DNA of 64,000 nt from Cyclobacterium salsum (GTDB lineage Bacteria > Bacteroidota > Bacteroidia > Cytophagales > Cyclobacteriaceae), in contig NZ_WNKG01000002.1 in assembly GCF_010119245.1 (NCBI RefSeq), positions 1 through 64,000 on the forward strand. Reading direction: 5' to 3'. The notes under the pieces are model-generated. The model was not told the DNA's origin. It searched no databases and saw only the letters and a list, made by a program, of their open reading frames with translations. Below, piece after piece: positions 23,740-30,884 of this stretch; the stretch's first letter is position 1; each line of letters begins with the position of its first letter. The translations under genes were made by a program, and so were the position numbers.

Positions 23740-24189
23740 GACGGCAACGTCAGAAAAAAAGTACAGTTTTCGGATCCATCAACTTTTTTTCCCTTAACGC
23801 TTGCACCATTCTGGCCCTGAAAACAGCAACCATTTTTTTACCGGAAACAGCAACCGTCCTTTGGAAAGGGAAGCCTTCCATTTACCGGAAGGGGGCCATC
23901 CACCGGCAGGAACCTCCAAATAAGTTCTAATTCCTCTTGCCAGAAGATCGCAGAGAGGCACATACCGATCTTTTCGGCCCTCCCCACATCCTGGTCCCTT
24001 ACTAAAACTGTCCTCTGTACAGTTTCTTCACGATCGGTCCTCTTCCCGGATATGGTGCATTTTTCGGTCCAGGTCGATATCTGATATTTTGAGTTTACAG
24101 CATTCAAAATTGCGCAGTCCACAGCCATAGAGCAGTGCCAGGATAAGACGGTGTTTGAGTAATTTTGGTGCTTTTAACAGTATGTTAAC
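23740..24189 (-). pseudogene. Tyrosine recombinase fragment interrupted by a structured element
   Basis: The minus strand reads APKLLKHRLILALLYGCGLR, then KLKISDIDLDRKMHHIRE, the catalytic-domain start with the active-site Arg (GLR). At the position where GKGRKDRYVP is expected a 63 nt element (23979-24041) intervenes; homology resumes with RKDRYVPLCDLLARGIRTY and then decays through frameshifts near 23850. Box II and the Tyr region are not recognisable. It resembles integrases linked to IS91-type elements; lack of the extra IntI helix suggests it is not a canonical integron integrase, but the fragment is short. Confidence 0.72.
23979..24041 (-). repeat. Short structured interrupting element, copy 3
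   Basis: A 63 nt block with flanks AGGACCGATCGTGAAGAAA and TTTTAGTAAGGGACCAGG and the hairpin AAACTGT/ACAGTTT. Homologous to the copy at 10295-10358, with a wholly different but again self-complementary stem. Confidence 0.8.
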
Positions 24190-24254
24190 CCGTAACTGCG
24201 CTTATACCAGACCGTTGGGTATAATTAGTCTTTACTAAAAATATTAATTGCGAG
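24083..24254. repeat. Duplicate of 18557-18728
   Basis: About 172 bp, colinear and nearly identical to 18557-18728, including the recombinase fragment and the attC-like right end (core GTTGGGT at 24214). Both copies end in AATTGCGAG, after which they diverge. Confidence 0.8.
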
Positions 24255-24524
24255 AGAAAAGCTACGAAAATTTAAAATAATCAGTGAAATAGGTTCTCTA
24301 GATGAACAAACAATTGAAAAAGGACTTAATTCGCCAATAACGGGTTTTGAAGATGCTTTACAATATTTTAGTGCAGCCGAATCAGGCTGCGAAATTATAA
24401 TCACAAGAAATCGAGCATGATGGAGGCGACACACAGAGGGATGATTATAAAGCATGCGAGATTCCATATGGCCACTTAAAGACAATTATAAACATATGAA
24501 ATGGAAAGGACTTTAAAAAATCGT
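24247..24524 (+). pseudogene. Decayed vapC fragment with small insertion
   Basis: Positions 24255-24411 match 19216-19372 of the intact VapC gene without gaps and with few substitutions. The copy joins the upstream repeat at AATTGCGAG, a 9-mer also present at 18720 and 19207, so 487 bp containing the antitoxin and the toxin start were lost. At 24412-24497 an 86 bp insert is flanked by GAAAT on both sides; the match then resumes for about 20 bases. No function is expected. Confidence 0.8.
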
Positions 24525-24563
24525 GATTTCAAGAAGAATTTAATTGAGTCTATCTTTTTTTCT

Positions 24564-24584
24564 GTATTTTTGACTGAACAGTCA
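24564..24584 (+). promoter_or_regulatory. -7 box and palindromic operator of the TetR gene
   Basis: TATTTTTG (24564-24571) fits the TAnnTTTG -7 element. It runs directly into TGACTGAACAGTCA (24571-24584), a perfect inverted repeat TGACTG-N2-CAGTCA ending 6 bases before the TetR ATG. A repressor bound there would block both initiation and the leader. Confidence 0.65.
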
Positions 24585-24590
24585 GTCAGT

Positions 24591-25112
24591 ATGGTGAAAA
24601 GAGAAAAAATAATAGTATCAGCCTTGCATCTATTTGCAAAAAATGGTTTTACAGAAACCTCTGTAGATACCATTGCAAAACACGCCAACGTATCGAAAGG
24701 ATTAACCTATAGTCATTTTAAAAACAAAGAGGATTTATTAAGGGTCGTTATTGAAAGTACAATAACCGAAATGACTGCGAAAATGATGCAAATTGAAAAT
24801 CATTCTATTTCATCATTGCTTCAAAATCTAAAAACGAGTCTTATAAAAGATAAGGATATGGTACGTTTGTCAATTCTTTTGCTAATTCATCCACAGACAC
24901 CCGTTTCAGTAACAACAATGCTAAATAAGCAAAAATTAGAATTGATCGAATTACTCTCATCATTATTAGAAGTTAACTACAAGGACAAAGCAAGAGTTGA
25001 AGCCGAATTACTTCTTGCAACAATTGATGGAATTACCATAGATTATGTATTGAATCCTGATATTGAAAATTTAGAGGATAGAATAGATTATATAATAAAT
25101 AAATACGAATAA
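24591..25112 (+). CDS. TetR-family transcriptional repressor
   Basis: A 173-residue regulator from ATG 24591; the frame is open upstream to 24501 but that part is vapC debris and promoter. The N-terminal HTH reads ALHLFAKNGFTETSVDTIAK then HANVSKGLTYSHFKNKEDLL, classic TetR/AcrR. The C-terminal ligand domain is unassigned. A palindrome immediately upstream suggests autoregulation. Its stop overlaps the next ATG by one base (TAATG), forming an operon with a membrane protein and an acetyltransferase. Confidence 0.88.
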   Translation: MVKREKIIVSALHLFAKNGFTETSVDTIAKHANVSKGLTYSHFKNKEDLLRVVIESTITEMTAKMMQIENHSISSLLQNLKTSLIKDKDMVRLSILLLIHPQTPVSVTTMLNKQKLELIELLSSLLEVNYKDKARVEAELLLATIDGITIDYVLNPDIENLEDRIDYIINKYE

Positions 25113-25663
25113 TGATATCAAGAACCATTAAACCACCAAAATTTCTACACGACATTCACGGGAATTCAACTACTTTATTTGATATTATACTCACCTATAT
25201 GGGTGGACTGATATCTATCGTGAGTATTTATATTTTATACCTGCAAAACCATATAGATATCCCGATTTGGAAGCTTGTTTTGTTACTCGCAATAAGTGCT
25301 GATATTGGAGCAGGTGTTGTTGCGAATTTTACAAAGGGAACAAATTCATACTATGGCGGAGAAGGTAAAAGCAAGTTAAGAATAGTGTTTATTCTATCGC
25401 ACGTTTTTCATGCTGCAATTTTTCTTTACACCTTAAATTTATTTTCTATAGAAACAATTGGCTTGGCCTGTTTCGTCATTATGTCAACCTTAATAATAAA
25501 CGAAATTAGAAACAAAGAAGGTCAAAAAGTGGGTGCAGCACTTTCTATGGTAGTTGGGATTGGGGCAATTTTGATTTTAGAAATATCCAATCCGCTATTG
25601 TTGTGGTTTTTTCCTTTATACATGACTAAACTTTTTATCGCATTCGGAATAAGACGCCATTAA
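25112..25663 (+). CDS. Membrane protein of unknown function
   Basis: A 183-residue integral membrane protein with about five or six hydrophobic segments and no signal peptidase site. Charged loops include NFTKGTNSYYGGEGKSKLR and INEIRNKEGQK. I do not recognise a family. It is translationally coupled to the TetR gene and followed 6 bp later by a GNAT gene, so all three are likely derepressed together, perhaps in response to a toxic compound. Confidence 0.65.
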   Translation: MISRTIKPPKFLHDIHGNSTTLFDIILTYMGGLISIVSIYILYLQNHIDIPIWKLVLLLAISADIGAGVVANFTKGTNSYYGGEGKSKLRIVFILSHVFHAAIFLYTLNLFSIETIGLACFVIMSTLIINEIRNKEGQKVGAALSMVVGIGAILILEISNPLLLWFFPLYMTKLFIAFGIRRH

Positions 25664-25669
25664 ACACCT

Positions 25670-26269
25670 ATGAAACTAAATATCAAAATTATTGGAACTA
25701 GAGATATATATCTAGCATCTGAGCTGCTTACCAGGAATTTTGTTTCAGACCGAGGTGTCATGATGCTTTTTAAAGAGAACGACGCAAATTATACTGAAAA
25801 AGTAAACCATTGGTTTAAAGCGACTCTGAAAATGCTAATCGATAATAAGCAAATCATAAAAGGTGCTTTTTGGGGAGATGAACTTGTTGGGGTTTCTATT
25901 GTAACACATGCTTCTTACAAACCATCCATTTTGTCATTATTGAAGTGGTCGTATTCTGTTTTTATGACCTGTGGAATTAAAACCGTTAGACAATCTGCAA
26001 AGCATGATCTTTCCAGAAGAAAAACGTTTACAGATAAGAATCAATTAATTTTGGAATTTATTGCTGTGAACCAGGAACACAGAGGTAAAGGCATTGGAAA
26101 AAAATTGTTTGAAAGTTTAGATGCTTTAGCCAGCAGCAAAAATGCTTCTGTATGGTTAGAAACTACAAAGGATTACAACATTGAGATTTTTAATAAAATG
26201 GGCTATCGTTTAATTGATACAAGAAATGAATCAACGGTTAGATATCATATTATGACCAATGAAAAATGA
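25670..26269 (+). CDS. GNAT-family N-acetyltransferase
   Basis: A 199-residue GNAT enzyme using acetyl-CoA. The hallmark is LILEFIAVNQEHRGKGIGKK, with EHRGKGIG binding the CoA pyrophosphate, followed by LFESLDALASSKN and a terminal FNKMGYRLIDTR. The substrate is unknown. As third gene of the TetR operon it could modify the effector of the repressor. Confidence 0.82.
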   Translation: MKLNIKIIGTRDIYLASELLTRNFVSDRGVMMLFKENDANYTEKVNHWFKATLKMLIDNKQIIKGAFWGDELVGVSIVTHASYKPSILSLLKWSYSVFMTCGIKTVRQSAKHDLSRRKTFTDKNQLILEFIAVNQEHRGKGIGKKLFESLDALASSKNASVWLETTKDYNIEIFNKMGYRLIDTRNESTVRYHIMTNEK

Positions 26270-26801
26270 GTCTAACTCGACTCATGGCATCGTACATGCG
26301 GGTTTTAGTGGTTGTCGAAGGTGATTGGACATAAATATGTGCGGTGCATTTCGACAAGTTAATGGTTCCGTAGCCGCCACACCCTGCCAAAAACCGAAAA
26401 GGGATGTATTACAGTGTTGAATACTGAGGAAACCTGTTTACTATCCGTAGGGGAGGAGTCATTCAGGCGGGCGTTGCCTGTTCCGTTGTCCGGCAGAAAA
26501 CCCTGGCAGGGCTGATTTACCGAACTCGGGAATCCCTATAAAATCAGTAGATGGACGTGCCCGTCCTTACAAGGATTGTCCTGTAACAGGATAGGAGTGA
26601 GGGAAGGGCAGGGTTATTCAGTTCCATTACATCGACCCATTTGAAAGACAGGATGAATTTATGGATGGAGAGCAGAACGGTATTGATCAACCGGGAAAGT
26701 TCTAACTGACGCAACTACTTATAGTCGAGACCGTTGGTACAAATAGAAGCAAAAAGATATTGTTTATAATTGAATATTAATAATTTAAAAATAGATGTTC
26801 A
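26270..26801. other. Non-coding gap with attC-like ends
   Basis: Starts with GAGTCTAACTCGACTC after the GNAT stop and ends with TTATAGTCGAGACCGTTGGTAC (core GTTGGTAC at 26733), so it appears to be an attC-like site swollen by about 400 bp of insert. A hairpin TCCTGT/ACAGGA near 26580 is followed by GGAGTGAGGGAAGGGCAGGG, faintly like the short structured elements. No protein-like frame is present. Confidence 0.45.
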
Positions 26802-27389
26802 ATGGAAAACGATGATATTAAATTTACAGCGAAACATTTAGCTAACAAACTTAAACTGCGAAGTGGAAATTCTGAAGTAGTAAGGAGGCATAATAAACTG
26901 AAAGCAATCTATGACGATGACCCTAGGGAAGCGTTGATAACGGATTCAGCAGTAGTTAATGGTGAAAACCTGGAAGATCCCTTCCACTCTAACGTTTTGA
27001 TGAATGATGAACTCGACGTACCCCTAAAAACCGGTCTTCATAGAGCTGTTGGAGGAGATCATGATTACGCCACTCCCGGGGACATTTTGTGTGCCGCATT
27101 AGCTGTTTGCCTGGAAAGTACTTTAAGAATGATCGCAGATAGGTTGGAAATACAATTAGATCAAACAAAAGTGTCGGTTGAAGCCGCTGTTGATGTCCGG
27201 GGAACATTACGATTTGACAAATCTGTGCCGGTAGGTTTTCAGAAAATGAACTTAGAGGTAGTATTAGGTGCTAAAAATGCGGGAGAAAAGGTTTTGAATT
27301 CATTATTTGGTGCAGCCGTAAGAAGTTGCGTGGTTTATCAAACGTTAAAACCGGGAATCCCTATAACAAAAACATTAAAAATAGTGTGA
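26802..27389 (+). CDS. OsmC-family protein
   Basis: A 195-residue OsmC/Ohr-fold protein, expected to reduce organic or fatty-acid hydroperoxides with a Cys pair in the cytoplasm. PGDILCAALAVCLESTLRM places one Cys at 103 (another at 97) and AAVRSCVVYQTL the second at 176, the family spacing. The N-terminal 60 residues extend beyond short OsmC proteins. Single gene of its cassette, about 60 bases downstream of the core box. Confidence 0.85.
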   Translation: MENDDIKFTAKHLANKLKLRSGNSEVVRRHNKLKAIYDDDPREALITDSAVVNGENLEDPFHSNVLMNDELDVPLKTGLHRAVGGDHDYATPGDILCAALAVCLESTLRMIADRLEIQLDQTKVSVEAAVDVRGTLRFDKSVPVGFQKMNLEVVLGAKNAGEKVLNSLFGAAVRSCVVYQTLKPGIPITKTLKIV

Positions 27390-27682
27390 ATCATTCTTAA
27401 ACTGGTATTGATAACCAAGTATGCTGACGGATCTGAATGCCGCGTGGAACCCTTGTACAGATCAACTTAAATGAACCGTTGAGCATGTGCCGGGAATTTG
27501 CGGAGATGGATTTTTCCTTTTATTTTTAGAGCAATGGGAGATGGTAAAAGTAGCCGTTTTTAAGTGGATTATTTGTTCGAACTCCGGGCCCGGTTCATGT
27601 GGGTACTTTGGCTTTTTCCTTATGGGATGATAGGTTTAGCGTGAGCAAATTGATTCAAGCCAACTGCACCGTATAGATTCGA
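27390..27682. other. Degenerate attC-like gap
   Basis: Contains GGTATTGATAACCAAG just after the OsmC gene and AAATGAACCGTTGAGC (core GTTGAGC at 27478, a full GTTRRRY match). The 200 bases after the core hold no recognisable feature before the SDR fragment. Confidence 0.4.
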
Positions 27683-28093
27683 ATGATGATGTTTGAAAAG
27701 GTATGTTTGATAACTGGAGGAAATTCCGGAATTGGTAAGCAAGCGGCTATTCAGTTGGCTCAAATTGGATTTCGTGTCATAGTCGGTGTCAGGAATCTGG
27801 AACGAGGAGAAGTTGCCCTGGCAGAAATCAGAGAGAAATCGGGTAAAAAGGACGTTGAATTATTACAGATTGACCTTTCATCAAAGAAATCAATAATGGA
27901 TGCGGCAAACGGATTAAAAAATAGCCAAGAGAAACTTGATGTCCTCATTCATAATGCAGCGGATTTTGATATTTCACGTAAGCGACCTGAAAAATCGGTT
28001 GATGGCATGGAGCCTATTTGGGCAACCAACCACATTGGCCCGGTATTGCTGACTAATTTGCTTATGGATTTGATTAAAAAAAGAAAATATTGA
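27683..28093 (+). pseudogene. Truncated short-chain dehydrogenase
   Basis: The first 136 residues of an SDR: cofactor loop TGGNSGIGKQAA (11-22), LLQIDLSSKKS, and HNAADFD. It stops in the helix after ATNHIGPVLLTNLLMDLIKK, before the catalytic Ser and YxxxK that full-length proteins (about 280-300 residues) require. In another frame AVMELTMKYLN follows briefly, suggesting an internal deletion or frameshift. Probably nonfunctional. Confidence 0.75.
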
Positions 28094-28259
28094 TGCAGTC
28101 ATGGAATTAACGATGAAGTACCTTAATTAAATCAACGCGTTCCGTTCAGTAAACCATCCATATAGTTTTGACGGTTTTCTATAATAAGTGAAAAATTAAG
28201 TTCTTTCTTCCACATTCTGATCAGCAAAAGGTTTTTTTTCGATAGGCTATCAGAAATGG
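28094..28259. other. Right border of the island
   Basis: Between the SDR fragment and the tRNA terminator. A minus-strand frame ending at 28132 includes ELNFSLIIENRQNYMDGLLN and looks protein-like but is short and runs into the terminator, so its status is open. Confidence 0.35.
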
Positions 28260-28296
28260 CAAAAAAAAAGCCCCGCAACTGAGACAGTTGCAGGGC
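28260..28296 (-). terminator. Rho-independent terminator of the tRNA gene
   Basis: On the minus strand GCCCTGCAACTG and CAGTTGCGGGGC form a 12 bp stem around TCT, followed by nine T residues. Confidence 0.9.
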
Positions 28297-28314
28297 ATTG
28301 TAAATTGCATAAAG

Positions 28315-28388
28315 TGGAGGATAACGGATTCGAACCGATGACCTCTACACTGCCAGTGTAGCGCTCTAGCCAACTGAGCTAATCCCCC
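28315..28388 (-). tRNA. tRNA-Ala (anticodon GGC)
   Basis: A 74 nt cloverleaf: acceptor GGGGGAT/ATCCTCC with the alanine identity wobble pair G3:U70, D-arm TAGCTCAGTTGGCTAGAGC, anticodon stem CTACA/TGTAG around loop CTGGCAG (anticodon GGC), T-arm GGTTCGAATCC, discriminator A. CCA is not encoded. The island adjoins its 3' side, as with integration next to tRNA genes, although no direct repeat of its 3' end was found convincingly on the left. Confidence 0.95.
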
Positions 28389-28430
28389 GAATGGGAGTGC
28401 AAATATAAATAGGTAAATCTATTCGCCAAA

Positions 28431-29054
28431 TTATTCTGTGGAATATTTTATCCGTGTCAGGATGCTTCTTCCCAGCGTGACTTCGTCCGTGTATTCCAGT
28501 TCACCGCCCACGGGAATGCCCCGGGCAATGGTACTGATGTGGATCCCTTTGTTTTGCAGCTTTCGGGTGAGGTAAAAAGAGGTGGTATCCCCTTCCATCG
28601 TGCCAGGAAGGGCTAGTATCACTTCCGTCACCGCCTGTCCGGAAGGAGGAGTGTCAATTCTTTTGAGTAGGGATTCGATATTGATTTCTTCGGGTCCGAT
28701 ACCCTGTATGGGCGAGATCACTCCGCCTAGTACATGGTAAAGTCCAGTGTACTGATTCGTGTTTTCGATGGCCAGCAAGTCCGGCAAGTCTTCTACTACG
28801 CAAATCAAGCTTTTATCACGTTTATTACCTTCGCAAATGCTACAGGTATCGCCGTCGGAGACATTGTGGCAGATGGCACAATACCGGATGTCGGTACGCA
28901 ACTTCAAAAGCGCGTCTGTCAGGGACAGCGTAACGGGTTCTTTCTGTTTGAGAAGGTGTAGGGTCAAGCGCAGTGCCGTTTTTTTACCGATACCCGGAAG
29001 CCTGCTGATTTCGGTAACCGCGTCTTCTATTAATTTGGAAGGGAAATTCACCAA
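28431..29054 (-). CDS. recR: Recombination protein RecR
   Basis: RecR of the RecFOR pathway, which helps load RecA on gapped DNA. The N-terminal helix-hairpin-helix is LPGIGKKTALRLTLHLL (19-35); the zinc finger cysteines are C59, C62, C71 and C74; the Toprim region starts at SLICVVEDLPDLLAIE. Length (207 aa) is near the usual 200. It lies 8 bp downstream of clpS on the same strand, so the two are likely co-transcribed. Confidence 0.95.
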   Translation of the reverse strand: MVNFPSKLIEDAVTEISRLPGIGKKTALRLTLHLLKQKEPVTLSLTDALLKLRTDIRYCAICHNVSDGDTCSICEGNKRDKSLICVVEDLPDLLAIENTNQYTGLYHVLGGVISPIQGIGPEEINIESLLKRIDTPPSGQAVTEVILALPGTMEGDTTSFYLTRKLQNKGIHISTIARGIPVGGELEYTDEVTLGRSILTRIKYSTE

Positions 29055-29062
29055 AGGCGGCG

Positions 29063-29350
29063 TTAGACAATGGTAGCCTGAATGCCCGCATCCAGGATAG
29101 ATTCACACATAGGCTTTAACTTTCCGATGCTGCCTTTCTTTACGGAGCACTTGCCTTTGTAATGAATGATCATCGTGCATTGTTCAGCTTGTTCCTGGCT
29201 GTGTTTGCAAACCTTAATCAAAATTTTGCTCACATGATCGAACGTATTGAAATCATCGTTGAAAACAACCAGGTCGTGCTCCTCTTTGTCTACCTGCTCA
29301 TCGAGCAGTAACTCTTCTTCGGTTTCCACTAAATGTTCTAAAGGTTTCAT
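29063..29350 (-). CDS. clpS: ATP-dependent Clp protease adaptor ClpS
   Basis: N-end-rule adaptor that delivers substrates to ClpAP-type proteases. HDLVVFNDDFNTFDHVSKIL is the ClpS substrate-pocket motif (DDxxT/NTxxxV), followed by AEQCTMIIHYKGKCSVKKG and a final helix. At 95 residues it has the normal size with a disordered acidic N-terminus. First gene of the clpS-recR pair. Confidence 0.92.
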   Translation of the reverse strand: MKPLEHLVETEEELLLDEQVDKEEHDLVVFNDDFNTFDHVSKILIKVCKHSQEQAEQCTMIIHYKGKCSVKKGSIGKLKPMCESILDAGIQATIV

Positions 29351-29403
29351 TTTGCAAAGTTAATAATTAATCACAACTTTATCGGCCTTTAGCCTGATGC
29401 AAT

Positions 29404-30855
29404 ATGGATTCTAATTTAGTACTAATTGTTATAACGTCCTATTTTTTGTTGTTGTTCCTCATTTCCTGGCTTACTTCCAGAAGATTAACGGCAGACACCT
29501 TTTATACCGGTGACAGGCAATCTCCCTGGTTTTTGGTGGCCTTTGGAATGATCGGAGCTTCTTTGTCGGGAGTGACTTTTATTTCCGTGCCGGGGGAGGT
29601 GGGGAGTACCCATTTTTACTACTTCCAATTGGTACTGGGCTACACCGCCGGATACGCGGTTATTGCCAAGGTATTGCTTCCTCTGTATTACCGGTTAAAT
29701 CTGGTTTCCATCTACTCATACCTGGAGAGCCGTTTTGGGTTTTGGTCTTACAAGACCGGAGCCTTCTTTTTTATCCTTTCCAGGACGCTTGGCTCTTCCA
29801 TTCGTGTATTTCTGGTGGCCGGAGTGTTACAGTTGATACTATTTGACCGTTGGGGCATCCCATTTTGGGGCTCCGTATTGATTACCGTTTCGCTTATCTG
29901 GCTGTATACTTTCAGAGGGGGGATAAAAACCGTGGTTTGGACGGATACGCTGCAGACCCTTTTTATGTTGCTGGCCGTGGTGGTCAGCATGGTGCTGGTA
30001 TCTCAGGAGCTGGGGATAGGGGGAATAGGAGATTTGGTGGGAGTGGTTTCCGATCAGCCGTATTCCCGGATCTTTGATTGGGATTGGAAGTCAGGGACGA
30101 ATTTTTTCAAGCAGTTTTTTTCCGGGGCATTTATTGTAATCGTCATGACTGGTCTGGATCAGGACATGATGCAGAAAAACCTTACCTGCCGAAATCTGAA
30201 AGACGCGCAGAAAAACATGTTTTGGTTTACCAATATCCTGGTAGTAGTGAACCTTGTTTTTCTGGTTTTGGGAGTGCTGCTCTACCTTTATGCAGCGGAG
30301 AATCAAATTTCGCTACCGGAGCGGACGGATGACTTGTACCCTTTGCTGGCTACTTCCTATTTTTCCACTTTTACCGGGATTGTATTTGTGTTGGGGATAA
30401 CGGCGGCGGCGTACAGCAGCGCTGACTCGACCCTCACAGCGCTGACCACGTCATTTTGCTATGATTTTCTGGAAATAAACAAAAAATACGAAGGAGCCGC
30501 CGCTGTCCGTATTCGGAAAAAAGTCCATTTGGGATTTACACTGCTTATGTTTTTCGTCATTCTGGCCTTCCGCTGGATCAATGATCAGAGTGTGATCAAC
30601 GCCGTATTTACCATAGCCGGCTACACCTACGGGCCCTTGCTTGGACTTTATAGCTTCGGATTATTTACCTCATTTCAGGTAAAGGATAAGTGGGTTCCCT
30701 TTCTGGCGATTCTGGCTCCCTTGATCTCCTTTCTGATTTCCTTTCAATCCGAAATGTGGCTGGGAGGATACCAATTCGGTTTTGAACTGCTTATTTTAAA
30801 TGGAGCGTTGATGTTTCTGGGACTGCTTATGGTCAGGAGCAAAGAAGTGCACTGA
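29404..30855 (+). CDS. Sodium:solute symporter (SSS family)
   Basis: A 483-residue integral membrane transporter with about 13 helices and the LeuT-like fold of the SSS family. FGMIGASLSGVTFISVPGEV is the conserved first Na-site segment, and GITAAAYSSADSTLTALTTS the helix with the second Na-binding Ser/Thr residues. The substrate (sugar, amino acid, sialic acid or other) cannot be assigned. Divergent from clpS with about 50 bp between starts. Confidence 0.9.
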   Translation: MDSNLVLIVITSYFLLLFLISWLTSRRLTADTFYTGDRQSPWFLVAFGMIGASLSGVTFISVPGEVGSTHFYYFQLVLGYTAGYAVIAKVLLPLYYRLNLVSIYSYLESRFGFWSYKTGAFFFILSRTLGSSIRVFLVAGVLQLILFDRWGIPFWGSVLITVSLIWLYTFRGGIKTVVWTDTLQTLFMLLAVVVSMVLVSQELGIGGIGDLVGVVSDQPYSRIFDWDWKSGTNFFKQFFSGAFIVIVMTGLDQDMMQKNLTCRNLKDAQKNMFWFTNILVVVNLVFLVLGVLLYLYAAENQISLPERTDDLYPLLATSYFSTFTGIVFVLGITAAAYSSADSTLTALTTSFCYDFLEINKKYEGAAAVRIRKKVHLGFTLLMFFVILAFRWINDQSVINAVFTIAGYTYGPLLGLYSFGLFTSFQVKDKWVPFLAILAPLISFLISFQSEMWLGGYQFGFELLILNGALMFLGLLMVRSKEVH

Positions 30856-30884
30856 GACGGAACAACAAACTACCGGTAAAGGTA

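Noticed and set aside
23838-24128. 96-codon minus-strand frame
   Set aside because: A chance frame through a decayed recombinase and an inserted element.
26560-26620. Possible fourth copy of the short structured element
   Set aside because: Hairpin TCCTGT/ACAGGA and AGTGAGGG are shared, but the AGGACCGA flank is missing and no interrupted gene can be recognised.
9337-27485. The array repeats as a CRISPR
   Set aside because: Repeats are long, divergent inverted structures separated by genes; there are no regular spacers and no cas genes.
28132-28260. Minus-strand frame with ELNFSLIIENRQNYMDGLLN
   Set aside because: Protein-like but too short, without a clear start, and overlapping the tRNA terminator; noted only as part of the border.
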